From positions 1 through 64,000 of the forward strand of contig JABAZC010000071.1 of assembly GCA_018608625.1 (NCBI GenBank): a stretch of DNA of 64,000 bases. The letters run 5' to 3'. The translations under genes were made by a program, and so were the position numbers. Positions 43,259 through 52,389 of this stretch are shown piece after piece (positions within the stretch are counted from its first letter, which is position 1; each line of letters starts with the position of its first letter). The DNA is from Flavobacteriaceae bacterium. Its GTDB lineage: Bacteria; Bacteroidota; Bacteroidia; Flavobacteriales; Flavobacteriaceae. The notes beneath the pieces were generated by a model. That model made no database searches. It was not told the DNA's origin and worked only from the letters and a program-made list of their open reading frames with translations.

Positions 43259-44576
43259 TGTCTTCTATTGAGATTTTTACAAACTTAGTTGTCTTATTGG
43301 TTGGTATAAATCGGTTATCCGCACGCATTCCTAAAACCCATACAACCTGATCATCACTACATAATAAGAGGGCATTTTCCTTATCTAATAATGACATTTT
43401 TTCGTCTTTAAAAAACTTACTCAACTTCTTTTTACCTGTCATGCCACTCGGATAAAAATGATCACCCTCCTTACATGAACGTACTGTTAGAGGGAATTTA
43501 AGAGACTCTGTATCTAAAAGTAGTGATTCGCGTGATGTAGTTGAATTGGAATTAGTTGATTCTATTTTTAAAGCGATGCTATGAGAAGGGATTCTAAACA
43601 ACGATTCTGAACTGTCAATAGAAACATCTACTTCTATTGGAGCTTCCAACTTACATAAAATCAAATGAGATCTATTTTTAATAAGACGGTGGGATGTAGA
43701 TGAAATTTGTTTTCCCGACTGTGCGCCCAAAAGAAAAGTAATTTCATTCCAATCTGTAAAACCATAAGGCTTTAAAAGAAGATACATATAGGCCTTTGGG
43801 TTATTTAAGGTCTGTATCTGGTTTATGTCGTATAAAATTTGATCTTCACTAACAGAAACTATAACCCGATCTTCAATTTCTAAAATATAATCTTCTAATA
43901 CAGATTGTGATTCATTTAAATATTCTTGAGTTTTCTTAAAACTATCAATAAATGATGGATTAATTTCTTTTAAAAGTGGAATTATTGAGTGCCGTAAGTT
44001 ATTGCGTAAATAAGTTGTTTTATTATTGGAACTATCTTCGCGCCATTTTAAATTTTGTGTGGTTGCGAAATTTAAAATCTCATGCCTTGTAAACTCCAAA
44101 ATAGGACGAACAATAGATCCATTTATTGTCGGAATTCCAGTAAGTCCTTCAAGACCTGTTCCTCGAGATAAATTAATTAGAAATGTCTCTAAATTATCGT
44201 CTGCATGATGAGCTGTTAACACAAAATCAAACCCATGCTCTTCTTGCAGCGATTCAAACCATTCATATCGTAGTTGGCGTGCAGCCATTTGAATTGATTG
44301 TTTTGTAGATCTAGCGTAGCTATCTGTTTCAAAAGAAGTTGTAAATAACTCTATGCTGTGGGTTTTAGAATAGGATTTAATAAGATCTTCATCCCCATTA
44401 CTTTCAATTCCTCTTAATTTAAAATTGCAATGCGCTAAAGAAATATTCAGATCTAATTTTTTGCACAAGTCAACCAACACCATACTATCCAAGCCCCCAG
44501 AAACAGCCACCAATAAGTGAGACTCATTTAAAAATGAGAACTTTGCTTGTAAAAGGTTTTGAAAGGATTTAAGCAT
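43242..44576 (-). CDS. tilS: tRNA(Ile)-lysidine synthase TilS
   Basis: Modifies C34 of the tRNA-Ile(CAU) anticodon to lysidine, essential for reading AUA. The PP-loop SGGLDS is at 26-31, followed by AHCNFKLRG and TAHHADDNLETFL. The C-terminal TilS domain runs from about 360 (PLTVRSCKEGDHFYPSGM). Length 444 is typical of Bacteroidota. It lies 16 bp after pabB and overlaps the YheT-like gene. Confidence 0.96.
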   Translation of the reverse strand: MLKSFQNLLQAKFSFLNESHLLVAVSGGLDSMVLVDLCKKLDLNISLAHCNFKLRGIESNGDEDLIKSYSKTHSIELFTTSFETDSYARSTKQSIQMAARQLRYEWFESLQEEHGFDFVLTAHHADDNLETFLINLSRGTGLEGLTGIPTINGSIVRPILEFTRHEILNFATTQNLKWREDSSNNKTTYLRNNLRHSIIPLLKEINPSFIDSFKKTQEYLNESQSVLEDYILEIEDRVIVSVSEDQILYDINQIQTLNNPKAYMYLLLKPYGFTDWNEITFLLGAQSGKQISSTSHRLIKNRSHLILCKLEAPIEVDVSIDSSESLFRIPSHSIALKIESTNSNSTTSRESLLLDTESLKFPLTVRSCKEGDHFYPSGMTGKKKLSKFFKDEKMSLLDKENALLLCSDDQVVWVLGMRADNRFIPTNKTTKFVKISIEDNANSH

Positions 44577-44592
44577 TCAACAAAATTACAAA

Positions 44593-45903
44593 TTAATTCT
44601 CCAATACACTACGCATGGCTTTAGCTTTCACAAGACATTCTTCATATTCTTTCTCTGGGGTGCTTTTAGATGTAATAGCACTTCCCACTGAAAATGAAAC
44701 ATAGGAATTAGATGCATTATACAAAATACTTCTAATAACGACATTAAAATCGAAATCTCCTTGCGGAGAAAAATATCCTACAGCGCCTGAATAAACACCT
44801 CTTTTGGTCTCTTCAAGTTCTTCAATAATAGTCATCGCTGATATTTTAGGAGCTCCTGTCATACTTCCCATAGGAAAAGCAGCAGCTATTACACCCACCG
44901 CAGACACCGTTGGTAAAACTATAGCTTCCACAGTTGATATCATATGATGAACTTGCTTAAAACTATGAATCTCGCATAGTTCTGTGACTTTTACGGTTCC
45001 TTTTTTAGCTATTTTAGATAAATCATTCCGAACTAAATCAACAATCATAATATTTTCACTTCGTTCTTTTTGATCATTTTTTAATGCAAATTTTAGATCT
45101 TCATCTTCATTACTATTGTCGGATCGTCTCGTTGTACCCTTGATTGGCTGAGAAGTAATGATACTCCCCTCTTTTTTAATAAAACGCTCAGGCGAAGAAG
45201 ATAATAAAAATTGATTTCCATTTTTAAGGAAGGTTGCAAACGGCGTTTGCGAAATTGAGTTAAGACTAAAATAAGTTTCCAAGGGGTTCAGCTGAGCTAT
45301 TGCATAAAATTCTTGACAAAAATTAGCCTCATAAATATCGCCTCTTTTGATATGAGACAACATTGCAGTAACCTTTTCTATGTAAGAGGCTTTAGATACT
45401 CGAGATTCGATCTTAATATTATTAGAGACCTTCGATTCAGCCGTTTTAGAAAATGAGCTTATAGTGATTAAATCAGACTCAACCTCATCACAAATACAAT
45501 TTAAATATTTAATAGTTACAGACTTGTCTTTAAATAAAAACAACTTTTTGGGTTGAAAGAAATAAAGGTCTGGAAAATTTAGACCATCAAAATTTTCTGA
45601 ACTTAGCGGCTCTATATCATTTTTCAAATCATATGAAAGATATCCAAAAATCCAATCTTTAGTCACTTCTTGATAATCTTTTAATTTTTCAAAACCATTT
45701 AAAGCATCGGTTTGAATACCTGTAAAAGCATCGACCGCCAAAACAGCATCATAGGTAGCATGAGAGTGCAAACGCTGGTTAGAATCAAGCCAAACAATTT
45801 CTTCATATTGTTGAGCCCAAGAAACTAACTGAGTTTTAAAATCTTTAGTATTAGTAAGTAATATTTCTTTGTGGTGTCGCACTAAATATAATTTAGAAAA
45901 CAA
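44593..45903 (-). CDS. pabB: Aminodeoxychorismate synthase component I (PabB)
   Basis: Makes 4-amino-4-deoxychorismate for folate. The chorismate-binding domain occupies the last 260 residues: YEANFCQEF, FLKNGNQFLLSSSPERF, QPIKGTTRR, ENIMIVDLVRNDL, MGSMTGAPK and GVYSGAVGYF. The lysine in PIKGT (about residue 255) is the PabB catalytic residue, where anthranilate synthase TrpE has alanine (PIAGT), which favours PabB. Length 436 is ordinary. It heads the unit with tilS and the YheT-like gene and is divergent from the DEAD-box helicase, 70 bp apart. Confidence 0.92.
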   Translation of the reverse strand: MFSKLYLVRHHKEILLTNTKDFKTQLVSWAQQYEEIVWLDSNQRLHSHATYDAVLAVDAFTGIQTDALNGFEKLKDYQEVTKDWIFGYLSYDLKNDIEPLSSENFDGLNFPDLYFFQPKKLFLFKDKSVTIKYLNCICDEVESDLITISSFSKTAESKVSNNIKIESRVSKASYIEKVTAMLSHIKRGDIYEANFCQEFYAIAQLNPLETYFSLNSISQTPFATFLKNGNQFLLSSSPERFIKKEGSIITSQPIKGTTRRSDNSNEDEDLKFALKNDQKERSENIMIVDLVRNDLSKIAKKGTVKVTELCEIHSFKQVHHMISTVEAIVLPTVSAVGVIAAAFPMGSMTGAPKISAMTIIEELEETKRGVYSGAVGYFSPQGDFDFNVVIRSILYNASNSYVSFSVGSAITSKSTPEKEYEECLVKAKAMRSVLEN

Positions 45904-45949
45904 AGTTAATCAGTTCTAAATAATAAATCGTCACTTTACAAGAATACCT

Positions 45950-45957
45950 TACCTTTG
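45950..45957 (+). promoter_or_regulatory. -7 element (TACCTTTG) for the DEAD-box helicase gene
   Basis: Exact TAnnTTTG match only 16 bp before the ATG at 45974, so the 5' leader is very short. Confidence 0.55.
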
Positions 45958-45973
45958 TGGCAAATTATTATCA

Positions 45974-47326
45974 ATGTTATCTTTTGAAGACTTTAAACTG
46001 ACAAACCCTTTAAGCAATGCGCTCAAAGATTTAGGATATACAGAACCAACTCCCATTCAGGAAGCTGCATTTAATGTGCTTTGTGCTGGAAAAGATGTGG
46101 TAGGAATAGCTCAAACTGGAACTGGAAAGACATTAGCCTATTCACTACCTATTATTAGAAACTTAGAGTATTCTACCCAAGAGAGCCCGAGAGTTCTTAT
46201 AATGGTGCCTACTCGAGAACTAGTTGTTCAAGTTGTTGACTCATTAAAAGCACTCAATGTTTACACAAACAATAGAGTTTTAGGAGTCTATGGTGGCACA
46301 AATATTAACACACAAAAACAACAAATTTCAGAAGGAATTGATATCCTTGTGGCGACCCCTGGAAGGCTTTATGATTTAGCTTTAAGTAGGGTACTACAAC
46401 TCAAAAACATTCAAAAACTAGTCATTGACGAAGTAGATGTGATGCTTGATTTAGGATTTAGACATCAACTTATAAATATTTTTGACCTTCTTCCTTCACG
46501 TCGACAAAACATTATGTTTTCAGCAACGATGACATCTGAAGTAGATGCTTTAATAACTGATTTTTTCGTTAATCCAGAACGTATTTCCGTTGCACTTTCA
46601 GGAACACCTCTTGAAAATATTCTACAATTTCGATATGAAGTACCTAATTATTACACAAAAGTAAATTTAATTCGCTTTTTAATGAGTGATCGTGAAGCCT
46701 ACTATCGTGTACTTATATTTGTATCAAATAAACGAATGGCTGACAGGCTATTTGATTCTTTGGAGGAAGTATTTCATGAAGAGTGTTGTGTGATTCATTC
46801 AAATAAGACACAAAATTATAGATTGAGAAGTATCGAGCAGTTTAGAAATGGTTTCAATAGAATCCTAGTATCAACTGATGTTATGGCTAGAGGGTTAGAT
46901 ATTGACGACGTCTCTCAAGTAATTAATTTTGATACTCCTGAATATCCAGAAAATTACATGCATCGAATTGGTAGAACTGGAAGAGCTAAAAGAAAAGGAA
47001 CAAGTTTACTTTTATCTAAGCCCGATGAAGCAGATTACAAGAACGAGATTGAGGGATTAATGAAAATGGAAATTGAAACTTTAAAAATCCCTAAAAATGT
47101 TGAAATTTCTAAAGAACTAATTGAAGAAGAACGTCCACAGTTAAAAGAACATTACAATCCTCATAAAAGAACTTTTGAAGATGCACCAGGGCCAGCGTTT
47201 CATGAAAAGAGCGAAAAAAACCAAAAGGAAAACTTAGGTGGTTCTTATCAACGTATTATTGCTAAGAAATATAAGAAACCTCAAACGAGAGGGGACAAAA
47301 ATTATAATAGACGAAACAAAAAGTAA
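45974..47326 (+). CDS. DEAD-box RNA helicase (RhlE/CsdA-like)
   Basis: An ATP-dependent RNA helicase for ribosome assembly or mRNA turnover. Motifs in 450 residues: Q motif TPIQEAA, AQTGTGKT (46-53), PTRELVVQ, TPGRL, then motif II as DEVD (152-155) in place of DEAD, FSATM, ARGLDI and HRIGRTGRAKRKG. The DEVD variant is one I recall from Bacteroidota. The C-terminal tail (about 395-450) is basic and disordered-looking and probably binds RNA. It stands alone with its own promoter and a terminator at 47364-47385. Confidence 0.93.
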   Translation: MLSFEDFKLTNPLSNALKDLGYTEPTPIQEAAFNVLCAGKDVVGIAQTGTGKTLAYSLPIIRNLEYSTQESPRVLIMVPTRELVVQVVDSLKALNVYTNNRVLGVYGGTNINTQKQQISEGIDILVATPGRLYDLALSRVLQLKNIQKLVIDEVDVMLDLGFRHQLINIFDLLPSRRQNIMFSATMTSEVDALITDFFVNPERISVALSGTPLENILQFRYEVPNYYTKVNLIRFLMSDREAYYRVLIFVSNKRMADRLFDSLEEVFHEECCVIHSNKTQNYRLRSIEQFRNGFNRILVSTDVMARGLDIDDVSQVINFDTPEYPENYMHRIGRTGRAKRKGTSLLLSKPDEADYKNEIEGLMKMEIETLKIPKNVEISKELIEEERPQLKEHYNPHKRTFEDAPGPAFHEKSEKNQKENLGGSYQRIIAKKYKKPQTRGDKNYNRRNKK

Positions 47327-47363
47327 ATAGCATGTATTTATGTCTACAAGTTGTATATAATTT

Positions 47364-47385
47364 AAACCTCCAAATGGAGGTTTTT
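47364..47385. terminator. Terminator between convergent DEAD-box and lpd genes
   Basis: Perfect 8-bp stem AAACCTCC / GGAGGTTT with loop AAAT and a T-run on the plus side. It chiefly serves the helicase gene and could also act for the second lpd on the minus strand. Confidence 0.8.
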
Positions 47386-47405
47386 AGATACAAATGATTA
47401 GAAAT

Positions 47406-48806
47406 CTATATGTGCAGTGCACGGTCTTCAGTTGCTGCCAAAGCGGCTTCTTTAATAGCTTCTGAAAAAGTTGGATGTGCATGAGACATTCTTGAAATAT
47501 CCTCTGCAGATGCTCTAAACTCCATAGCAACTACAGCTTCGGAAATTAAATCCGCACAACGAGCTCCAATCATATGAACGCCTAAGATTTCATCGGTTAT
47601 TTTGTCTGCAAGAATTTTTACAAAACCATCTAAATCCATACTGGCACGACTACGTCCTAATGCACGCATTGGAAATTGACCTGATTTATATCCAATACCT
47701 TCATCCTTGAGCTCATCTTCAGTTTTACCAACTGAAGCAACTTCAGGCCATGTATACACAACGCCAGGAATTAAGTTATAGTTAATATGTGGTTTTTGAC
47801 CCGCAATACTTTCGGCAACAAATACGCCTTCTTCCTCCGCTTTATGAGCCAACATAGCTCCTTTTACAACATCGCCTATTGCATAAATATTTGAAGTTGA
47901 AGTCTGTAAATTACCGTTAACCTTTACCTGTCCTCTGTCTGTTAACTTAACTCCAGCAGATTCGGCATTTAATCCTGCAGTATAAGGGCTTCGTCCAACA
48001 GACACTAAACAATAATCTCCTTTAAACTCAATGAGTTCTCCTTTTTTGTTTTCGGCAGTAACCGAAATCTCATTTCCATTTCTTACAACAGAAGTTACCT
48101 TGTGAGACACGTTAATGTTAAATTTCTGTTTTCTAAATACTTTGTTTAGTTCTTTAGACAAGCTAGAGTCCATTGTTGGAATAATTCGATCCATATATTC
48201 AATTACTGTTACATCTGAACCAAGACGTTTATAAACTTGACCTAATTCTAATCCAATAACTCCCCCACCAATAATGATCAAATGTTTAGGAATCTCCTTT
48301 AATTTCAATGCTTCTGTAGAAGTAATTATACGTTCTTTATCAACTTTAGCAAAAGGCAAGGTAGTTGGTTTACTTCCAGTTGCTATAATACTATATTTAG
48401 CTTCTATTTCTTCGTTTGTATCTCCACTAATCTTGATATGAGTAGCATCTTTAAAAGCTCCCATTCCATGGTAAACATCAATTTTATTTTTAGTCATTAA
48501 GAAATCAATACCTACAGTAGTTTGATCAACAACAGCTTGCTTCCGTCCAATCATTTTTTCTAAGTTTACTTTGATTTCTCCAGGGATTTCAATTCCATGA
48601 GTCTCAAAATGCTTTACAGCATCGTCGTAGTGATGTGAAGAATCTAGTAATGCTTTACTAGGAATACATCCAACATTTAAACATGTACCGCCTAAAGTCG
48701 CATACTTTTCTATAATAGCTGTTTTCATTCCTAACTGAGCACAACGTATGGCAGCTACATAACCACCCGGTCCGGACCCTATGATAGCAACATCATATGA
48801 TTTCAT
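47406..48806 (-). CDS. lpdA: Dihydrolipoyl dehydrogenase (E3), second copy
   Basis: Same chemistry as the copy at 29228 but clearly divergent. From ATG 48806 (a longer frame to 48854 adds 16 unlikely residues) it has 466 aa: FAD motif GSGPGGYV (10-17), disulfide GGTCLNVGCIPS with Cys42 and Cys47, NAD motif GGGVIGLELG, AIGDV and the HAHPTFSEA dyad. The CLNVGC form is the classical pattern of pyruvate and 2-oxoglutarate complexes, whereas the other copy has CLNWGC. The promoter is TATTTTTG at 48832-48839. Confidence 0.95.
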   Translation of the reverse strand: MKSYDVAIIGSGPGGYVAAIRCAQLGMKTAIIEKYATLGGTCLNVGCIPSKALLDSSHHYDDAVKHFETHGIEIPGEIKVNLEKMIGRKQAVVDQTTVGIDFLMTKNKIDVYHGMGAFKDATHIKISGDTNEEIEAKYSIIATGSKPTTLPFAKVDKERIITSTEALKLKEIPKHLIIIGGGVIGLELGQVYKRLGSDVTVIEYMDRIIPTMDSSLSKELNKVFRKQKFNINVSHKVTSVVRNGNEISVTAENKKGELIEFKGDYCLVSVGRSPYTAGLNAESAGVKLTDRGQVKVNGNLQTSTSNIYAIGDVVKGAMLAHKAEEEGVFVAESIAGQKPHINYNLIPGVVYTWPEVASVGKTEDELKDEGIGYKSGQFPMRALGRSRASMDLDGFVKILADKITDEILGVHMIGARCADLISEAVVAMEFRASAEDISRMSHAHPTFSEAIKEAALAATEDRALHI

Positions 48807-48831
48807 AATAGTATTATTTTTAATTGAATAA

Positions 48832-48839
48832 CAAAAATA
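48832..48839 (-). promoter_or_regulatory. -7 element (TATTTTTG) for the second lpd
   Basis: Exact TAnnTTTG match on the minus strand 25 bp before the ATG at 48806. It supports that start against the longer frame, whose ATG at 48854 lies upstream of it. Confidence 0.55.
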
Positions 48840-48873
48840 CAAACATATATTCAATGGAAGAATAATTTTGTAT

Positions 48874-49332
48874 CTAAATATTAACGGCAGTTGTATGTTT
48901 AACTTCAGAAATCACAAACATGCTATGTGTACTGCCAATATGGTCTATGTTTGTGAGTTTAGAGACCATGAATTTGCGAAACGACTCCATATTTTCTACA
49001 TGCACTTTAAGCAAGTAGTCATAATCACCACTCAAGTGATAGGCTTCTAATACTTCATCTATATTGACTACTTCTTTTTCAAATTGATTTACAAGTTCTT
49101 GAGAATGTTTCACTAGTTTAATGTGGCAGAAAGCAACAAAAGCCCTTCCAATACTTTGCTTATTGACTAAAGCAACATACTTATCAATAATCCCTGCCTT
49201 TTCAAGTTTTTTAATCCGCTCATAAACAGCTGTCACAGACATCTCAAGTTTAGAAGATAATTCCTTATTAGTTTGTTTTGAATCCTCCTGAAGAAGGTTT
49301 AAAAGCTTAGTATCGATTGCGTCAAGTTTCAT
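48874..49332 (-). CDS. Lrp/AsnC-family transcriptional regulator
   Basis: A 152-residue feast/famine regulator. The N-terminal winged helix (about 4-60) contains LDAIDTKLLNLLQEDSKQTN and SVTAVYERIKKLEKAGII; the C-terminal RAM domain (about 65-145) contains the GDYDYLLKVHV strand that usually frames the amino acid pocket. It is divergent from a methionine gamma-lyase-like gene with 156 bp between them, which strongly suggests it controls that gene in response to an amino acid, possibly methionine or a branched-chain one. Confidence 0.93.
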   Translation of the reverse strand: MKLDAIDTKLLNLLQEDSKQTNKELSSKLEMSVTAVYERIKKLEKAGIIDKYVALVNKQSIGRAFVAFCHIKLVKHSQELVNQFEKEVVNIDEVLEAYHLSGDYDYLLKVHVENMESFRKFMVSKLTNIDHIGSTHSMFVISEVKHTTAVNI

Positions 49333-49393
49333 TTGAAAAAAAATTCTAATTATTAATGTATCTAGTAAAAATATAAATTAATTATCTATATAT

Positions 49394-49410
49394 AAACTAA
49401 TATTTAGTTT
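49394..49410. promoter_or_regulatory. Palindrome AAACTAA-TAT-TTAGTTT, candidate Lrp/AsnC operator
   Basis: Perfect 7-bp arms around a 3-bp centre, in the middle of the 156-bp gap between the divergent regulator and lyase genes. Its length, AT-rich character and place suit Lrp-type operators. A looser flanking pair AGTAAA (49364-49369) / TTTACT (49413-49418) surrounds it. Confidence 0.45.
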
Positions 49411-49488
49411 TATTTACTGCAAACCAATATAGTTGTTGCATTTAATTCTAAAATTAATCAAATTTAAAAAAAAATAAAACTCACCAAC

Positions 49489-50691
49489 ATGGCTATTAAA
49501 CCGGCAAATAAGATACAAGACTTACAATATTTTGGAGAATTTGGAGGGGTCAACCCGTCAATATCAGATGCGTCTACTTTCACTTTTAAGTCCGCAAAAA
49601 CAATGTTTGATACGTTTGAAGGCAATGCAGATGGCTGTTATTTATATGCCAGGCACACCACCCCATCTAGCATGTACCTAGGAGAAGCGCTTGCTGCAAT
49701 GGAAGGGACAGAAACAGCAAATGTTTCTGCTTCTGGAATGGGGTCAATTACTTCAGTTCTAATGCAATTATGTGCTGCTAATGATCACGTTGTTTCTAGC
49801 CGTACAATTTACGGAGGCACCTATGCCTTTCTGAAAAACTTTGCCCCTAGACTGAATATCTATACAAGCTTTGTTGACATCACAAATCTAAAAACTGTAG
49901 AAGCTGCAATTACAACTAAAACTACCGTGCTTTACTGTGAATCTGTAAGCAATCCGTTGCTAGAAGTAGCAGACATCCCTGGCTTGGCAAGACTTGCTAA
50001 AAAATACAACTTAAAACTTGTTGTAGACAACACATTTTCACCACTGTCAATATCTCCGAAAGAGCTTGGAGCCGATATTGTAATACATAGTTTGACCAAA
50101 TTCATTAATGGTTCTAGCGATACAGTTGGAGGTGTTGTTTGTGGAACACAAGAAATGATAGACAGCTTAAAAAGTGTGATTGATGGGGCTGCCATGTTAT
50201 TTGGTGCTACTATGGATAGTCTTCGTGCTTCTTCCATCCTAAAAAACCTTAGAACTCTTCACATACGAATCAAGCAACATAGCTTAAATGCGATGTACTT
50301 GGCTCAGAAATTTGAAAAAGACGGAGTGAAAACAGTCTATCCAGGTTTAAAATCACATCCCTCTCATACAATATTCAAAAGTATGATGAATACTGAATAT
50401 GGATTTGGAGGCATGATGACGATCGATACGGGTAGCTTGGAAAAAGCGAATGCCTTAATGGAGTTAATGCAAAAAGAAAACTTAGGATACTTAGCTGTAA
50501 GCTTAGGGTTTTACAAAACCTTATTTAGCGCACCGGGGAGTTCTACTTCATCTGAGATCCCAGAAGAAGAACAAAAAGAAATGGGACTAACTGATGGGCT
50601 TATTCGGTTTTCAATTGGATTAGACAATGATATTGAACGCACTTACAATATGATGAAGGCCTGCATGAAAACTATTGGAGTGATTTCTTAA
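49489..50691 (+). CDS. Methionine gamma-lyase-like PLP enzyme
   Basis: A 400-residue member of the Cys/Met-metabolism PLP family: YLYARHTTPS loop, SGMGSITSV, VVDNTFSPLSISP, PLP lysine Lys204 in HSLTKFINGSSD, and a C-terminal GLTDGLIRFSIGLD. The arrangement with an adjacent, divergent Lrp-type regulator points to catabolism of methionine or a related amino acid (methionine gamma-lyase), but cystathionine-active relatives cannot be excluded. Quite different from the trans-sulfuration enzyme at 34872. Its last 4 bases overlap the convergent YdjM-like gene. Confidence 0.85.
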   Translation: MAIKPANKIQDLQYFGEFGGVNPSISDASTFTFKSAKTMFDTFEGNADGCYLYARHTTPSSMYLGEALAAMEGTETANVSASGMGSITSVLMQLCAANDHVVSSRTIYGGTYAFLKNFAPRLNIYTSFVDITNLKTVEAAITTKTTVLYCESVSNPLLEVADIPGLARLAKKYNLKLVVDNTFSPLSISPKELGADIVIHSLTKFINGSSDTVGGVVCGTQEMIDSLKSVIDGAAMLFGATMDSLRASSILKNLRTLHIRIKQHSLNAMYLAQKFEKDGVKTVYPGLKSHPSHTIFKSMMNTEYGFGGMMTIDTGSLEKANALMELMQKENLGYLAVSLGFYKTLFSAPGSSTSSEIPEEEQKEMGLTDGLIRFSIGLDNDIERTYNMMKACMKTIGVIS

Positions 50692-51710
50692 ATTCCTTTA
50701 AGTCGAGTCCAAAAAGAGTTTAAAGATCCTCGGTTCACTTCGGGGGCATAAAACGGGGCCGCTTCCCAACGATCCTCTGTTTTTGTAATAGTAAATTTAA
50801 AAATAGTCGAGTTTGAATCTTCTTCGTCCATCAATGGATATCTCAGGTCTTTAAATAAATAAGTTTGAGAATCCGATGTTTCACTTAAATTATAGTACCC
50901 TCCACTGAACCAGGCAAGAGTTTCTAAATCTTTAGGCATATCGCCAATTAAATTATGATTCTTTGGGAGTTTGTGCCAGCGACTTACAGTTGGTTTGGTA
51001 TCCAAAATTGAATAAAACCCAACGAAGTAAGCATCTTCTGTTTCTGCTATTCCGTACCATAGAAAGTTGTTCAGAATTGTCGGCTGAGTTTGAAAACGCA
51101 AATAATCAATCTGCTCATCCGCTAAAGATTGTTTATAAACGCCGTGAACATGGTATTTATTAACCAGTGTAAACATCATATATAGAGAACTAACTCCAAA
51201 ACTTAGCTTTAAAAATAATCGACGTTTGGTTGAAGTTCGTTTAAAAAACATGACAACAATTAACAACCCTAAAAACGGAAGCGTATACAAAGGATCGGCA
51301 ACCGAAATGTTATTAAACGCAACTCTATAGTTTGAAAAAGGCGCAAACAACTGGGTTCCATAAGCCGTAAAAGAATCTAAAATTGGATGGGTAAAAATTG
51401 AAGCGAAAAACAACCAAATCCACTCATTTTGAGTTGTTATTCCATAACGTTTACCTCGATTGTAAAGCCAAAAAACAAGCATTCCAAATACGAGAGCCCC
51501 TAGCAAGGCAAACAGGAACGAATGCATAAAACCTCTGTGGAAAGCCATCGAATCAATTTCATTATTATATAGTAATTTACCGATAAACACATCTAAATCT
51601 GGGACTGTACCTCCAATCGCTCCAAAAAGCAATGCACGATTACCTATCTTCTTTCCGAGAACGGCTTCGCCGCAAGCCGCACCTAATACTATTTGTGTTA
51701 TTGAATCCAT
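50688..51710 (-). CDS. YdjM/LexA-regulated-type membrane-bound metal-dependent hydrolase family protein
   Basis: An inner-membrane protein with about four to five helices in its first half. Its start MDSITQIVLGAACGEAVLGKKIG, followed by GGTVPDLDVFIG, HRGFMHSF and FTHPILDSFTAYGT, carries the histidine and aspartate pattern of the YdjM (DUF457) family of putative metal-dependent hydrolases. The C-terminal 150 residues are soluble. From ATG 51710 it has 340 aa; a frame extension to 51731 (MYFYSLI) is possible but poorly supported. Biological role unknown. Confidence 0.87.
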   Translation of the reverse strand: MDSITQIVLGAACGEAVLGKKIGNRALLFGAIGGTVPDLDVFIGKLLYNNEIDSMAFHRGFMHSFLFALLGALVFGMLVFWLYNRGKRYGITTQNEWIWLFFASIFTHPILDSFTAYGTQLFAPFSNYRVAFNNISVADPLYTLPFLGLLIVVMFFKRTSTKRRLFLKLSFGVSSLYMMFTLVNKYHVHGVYKQSLADEQIDYLRFQTQPTILNNFLWYGIAETEDAYFVGFYSILDTKPTVSRWHKLPKNHNLIGDMPKDLETLAWFSGGYYNLSETSDSQTYLFKDLRYPLMDEEDSNSTIFKFTITKTEDRWEAAPFYAPEVNRGSLNSFWTRLKGI

Positions 51711-51896
51711 AATGAGGCTGTAAAAATACAATTATTGGAGCAATAGAATCTAAAAAAAACAATCAATTAATGATTTAGTTCTGTCTCAGAAAAATCATAA
51801 ATAAAACCAGTCTAAATGAAAATTAAATACTACGTAATAGTAGTCTATCTTGACAACTTGCGTTGCTTCTTTAAAAATTGTATTATTACACATTAT

Positions 51897-52379
51897 ATGA
51901 AAGCGGCCACTGTTATACAACTTAAAAAAGAATTAGAAACTTTAAATGAAGACCATTTAAAGCAATTATGTTTACGACTTGCCCGTTTCAAAATTGAGAA
52001 CAAGGAGCTACTCACATATCTATTATTTGAATCTGAAGATGAAGCCTTTTATATTGAAGGAATAAAAGAACAGACGGATCAATTATTTGAAGAAATAAAT
52101 ACTAAAAGTTATTTTTACATCAAAAAAAGCGTTCGTAAGATTTTGCGTTTGTTGAAAAAATATGCACGCTATTCAAATAGCAAAGAAACTGAAGTTGAAC
52201 TCCTAATCTATTATTGTTACAAACTTCAAACCCTAAAGCCTTCCATAAATAACAACTTGACACTCACTAATATTTATCTTAAACAAATCGAAAATATAGA
52301 AAAGAAGATCATTAAACTACATGAAGATTTACAATTTGATTTCCGAGAAAAACTTGAACAATTGAACTTAAAACATTAA
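51897..52379 (+). CDS. Unknown conserved helical protein upstream of ppgK
   Basis: I do not recognise it. From ATG 51897 (frame open back to 51816, but the extra residues look unlike protein) it has 160 residues, lysine- and leucine-rich and nearly all helical: LKKELETLNEDHLKQLCLRLARFKIENKELLTYLLF, then a second helical block around KSVRKILRLLKKYARYSNS. No membrane segment, no cysteine cluster, no nucleotide motif. The spacing of 10 bp to the polyphosphate glucokinase gene suggests co-transcription. It feels like a Flavobacteriaceae-restricted family. Confidence 0.75.
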   Translation: MKAATVIQLKKELETLNEDHLKQLCLRLARFKIENKELLTYLLFESEDEAFYIEGIKEQTDQLFEEINTKSYFYIKKSVRKILRLLKKYARYSNSKETEVELLIYYCYKLQTLKPSINNNLTLTNIYLKQIENIEKKIIKLHEDLQFDFREKLEQLNLKH

Positions 52380-52389
52380 AATCATATAA

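Noticed and set aside
44593-45903. Anthranilate synthase TrpE as an alternative call
   Set aside because: The catalytic segment reads PIKGT (lysine), the PabB form, and there are no trp genes nearby.
48807-48854. Upstream extension of the second lpd (16 extra residues)
   Set aside because: The FAD motif normally starts within ten residues of the N-terminus, and the -7 box lies inside the extension.
51816-51896. Upstream extension of the 160-aa protein
   Set aside because: The 27 extra residues look unlike the rest, and a good ATG follows at 51897.
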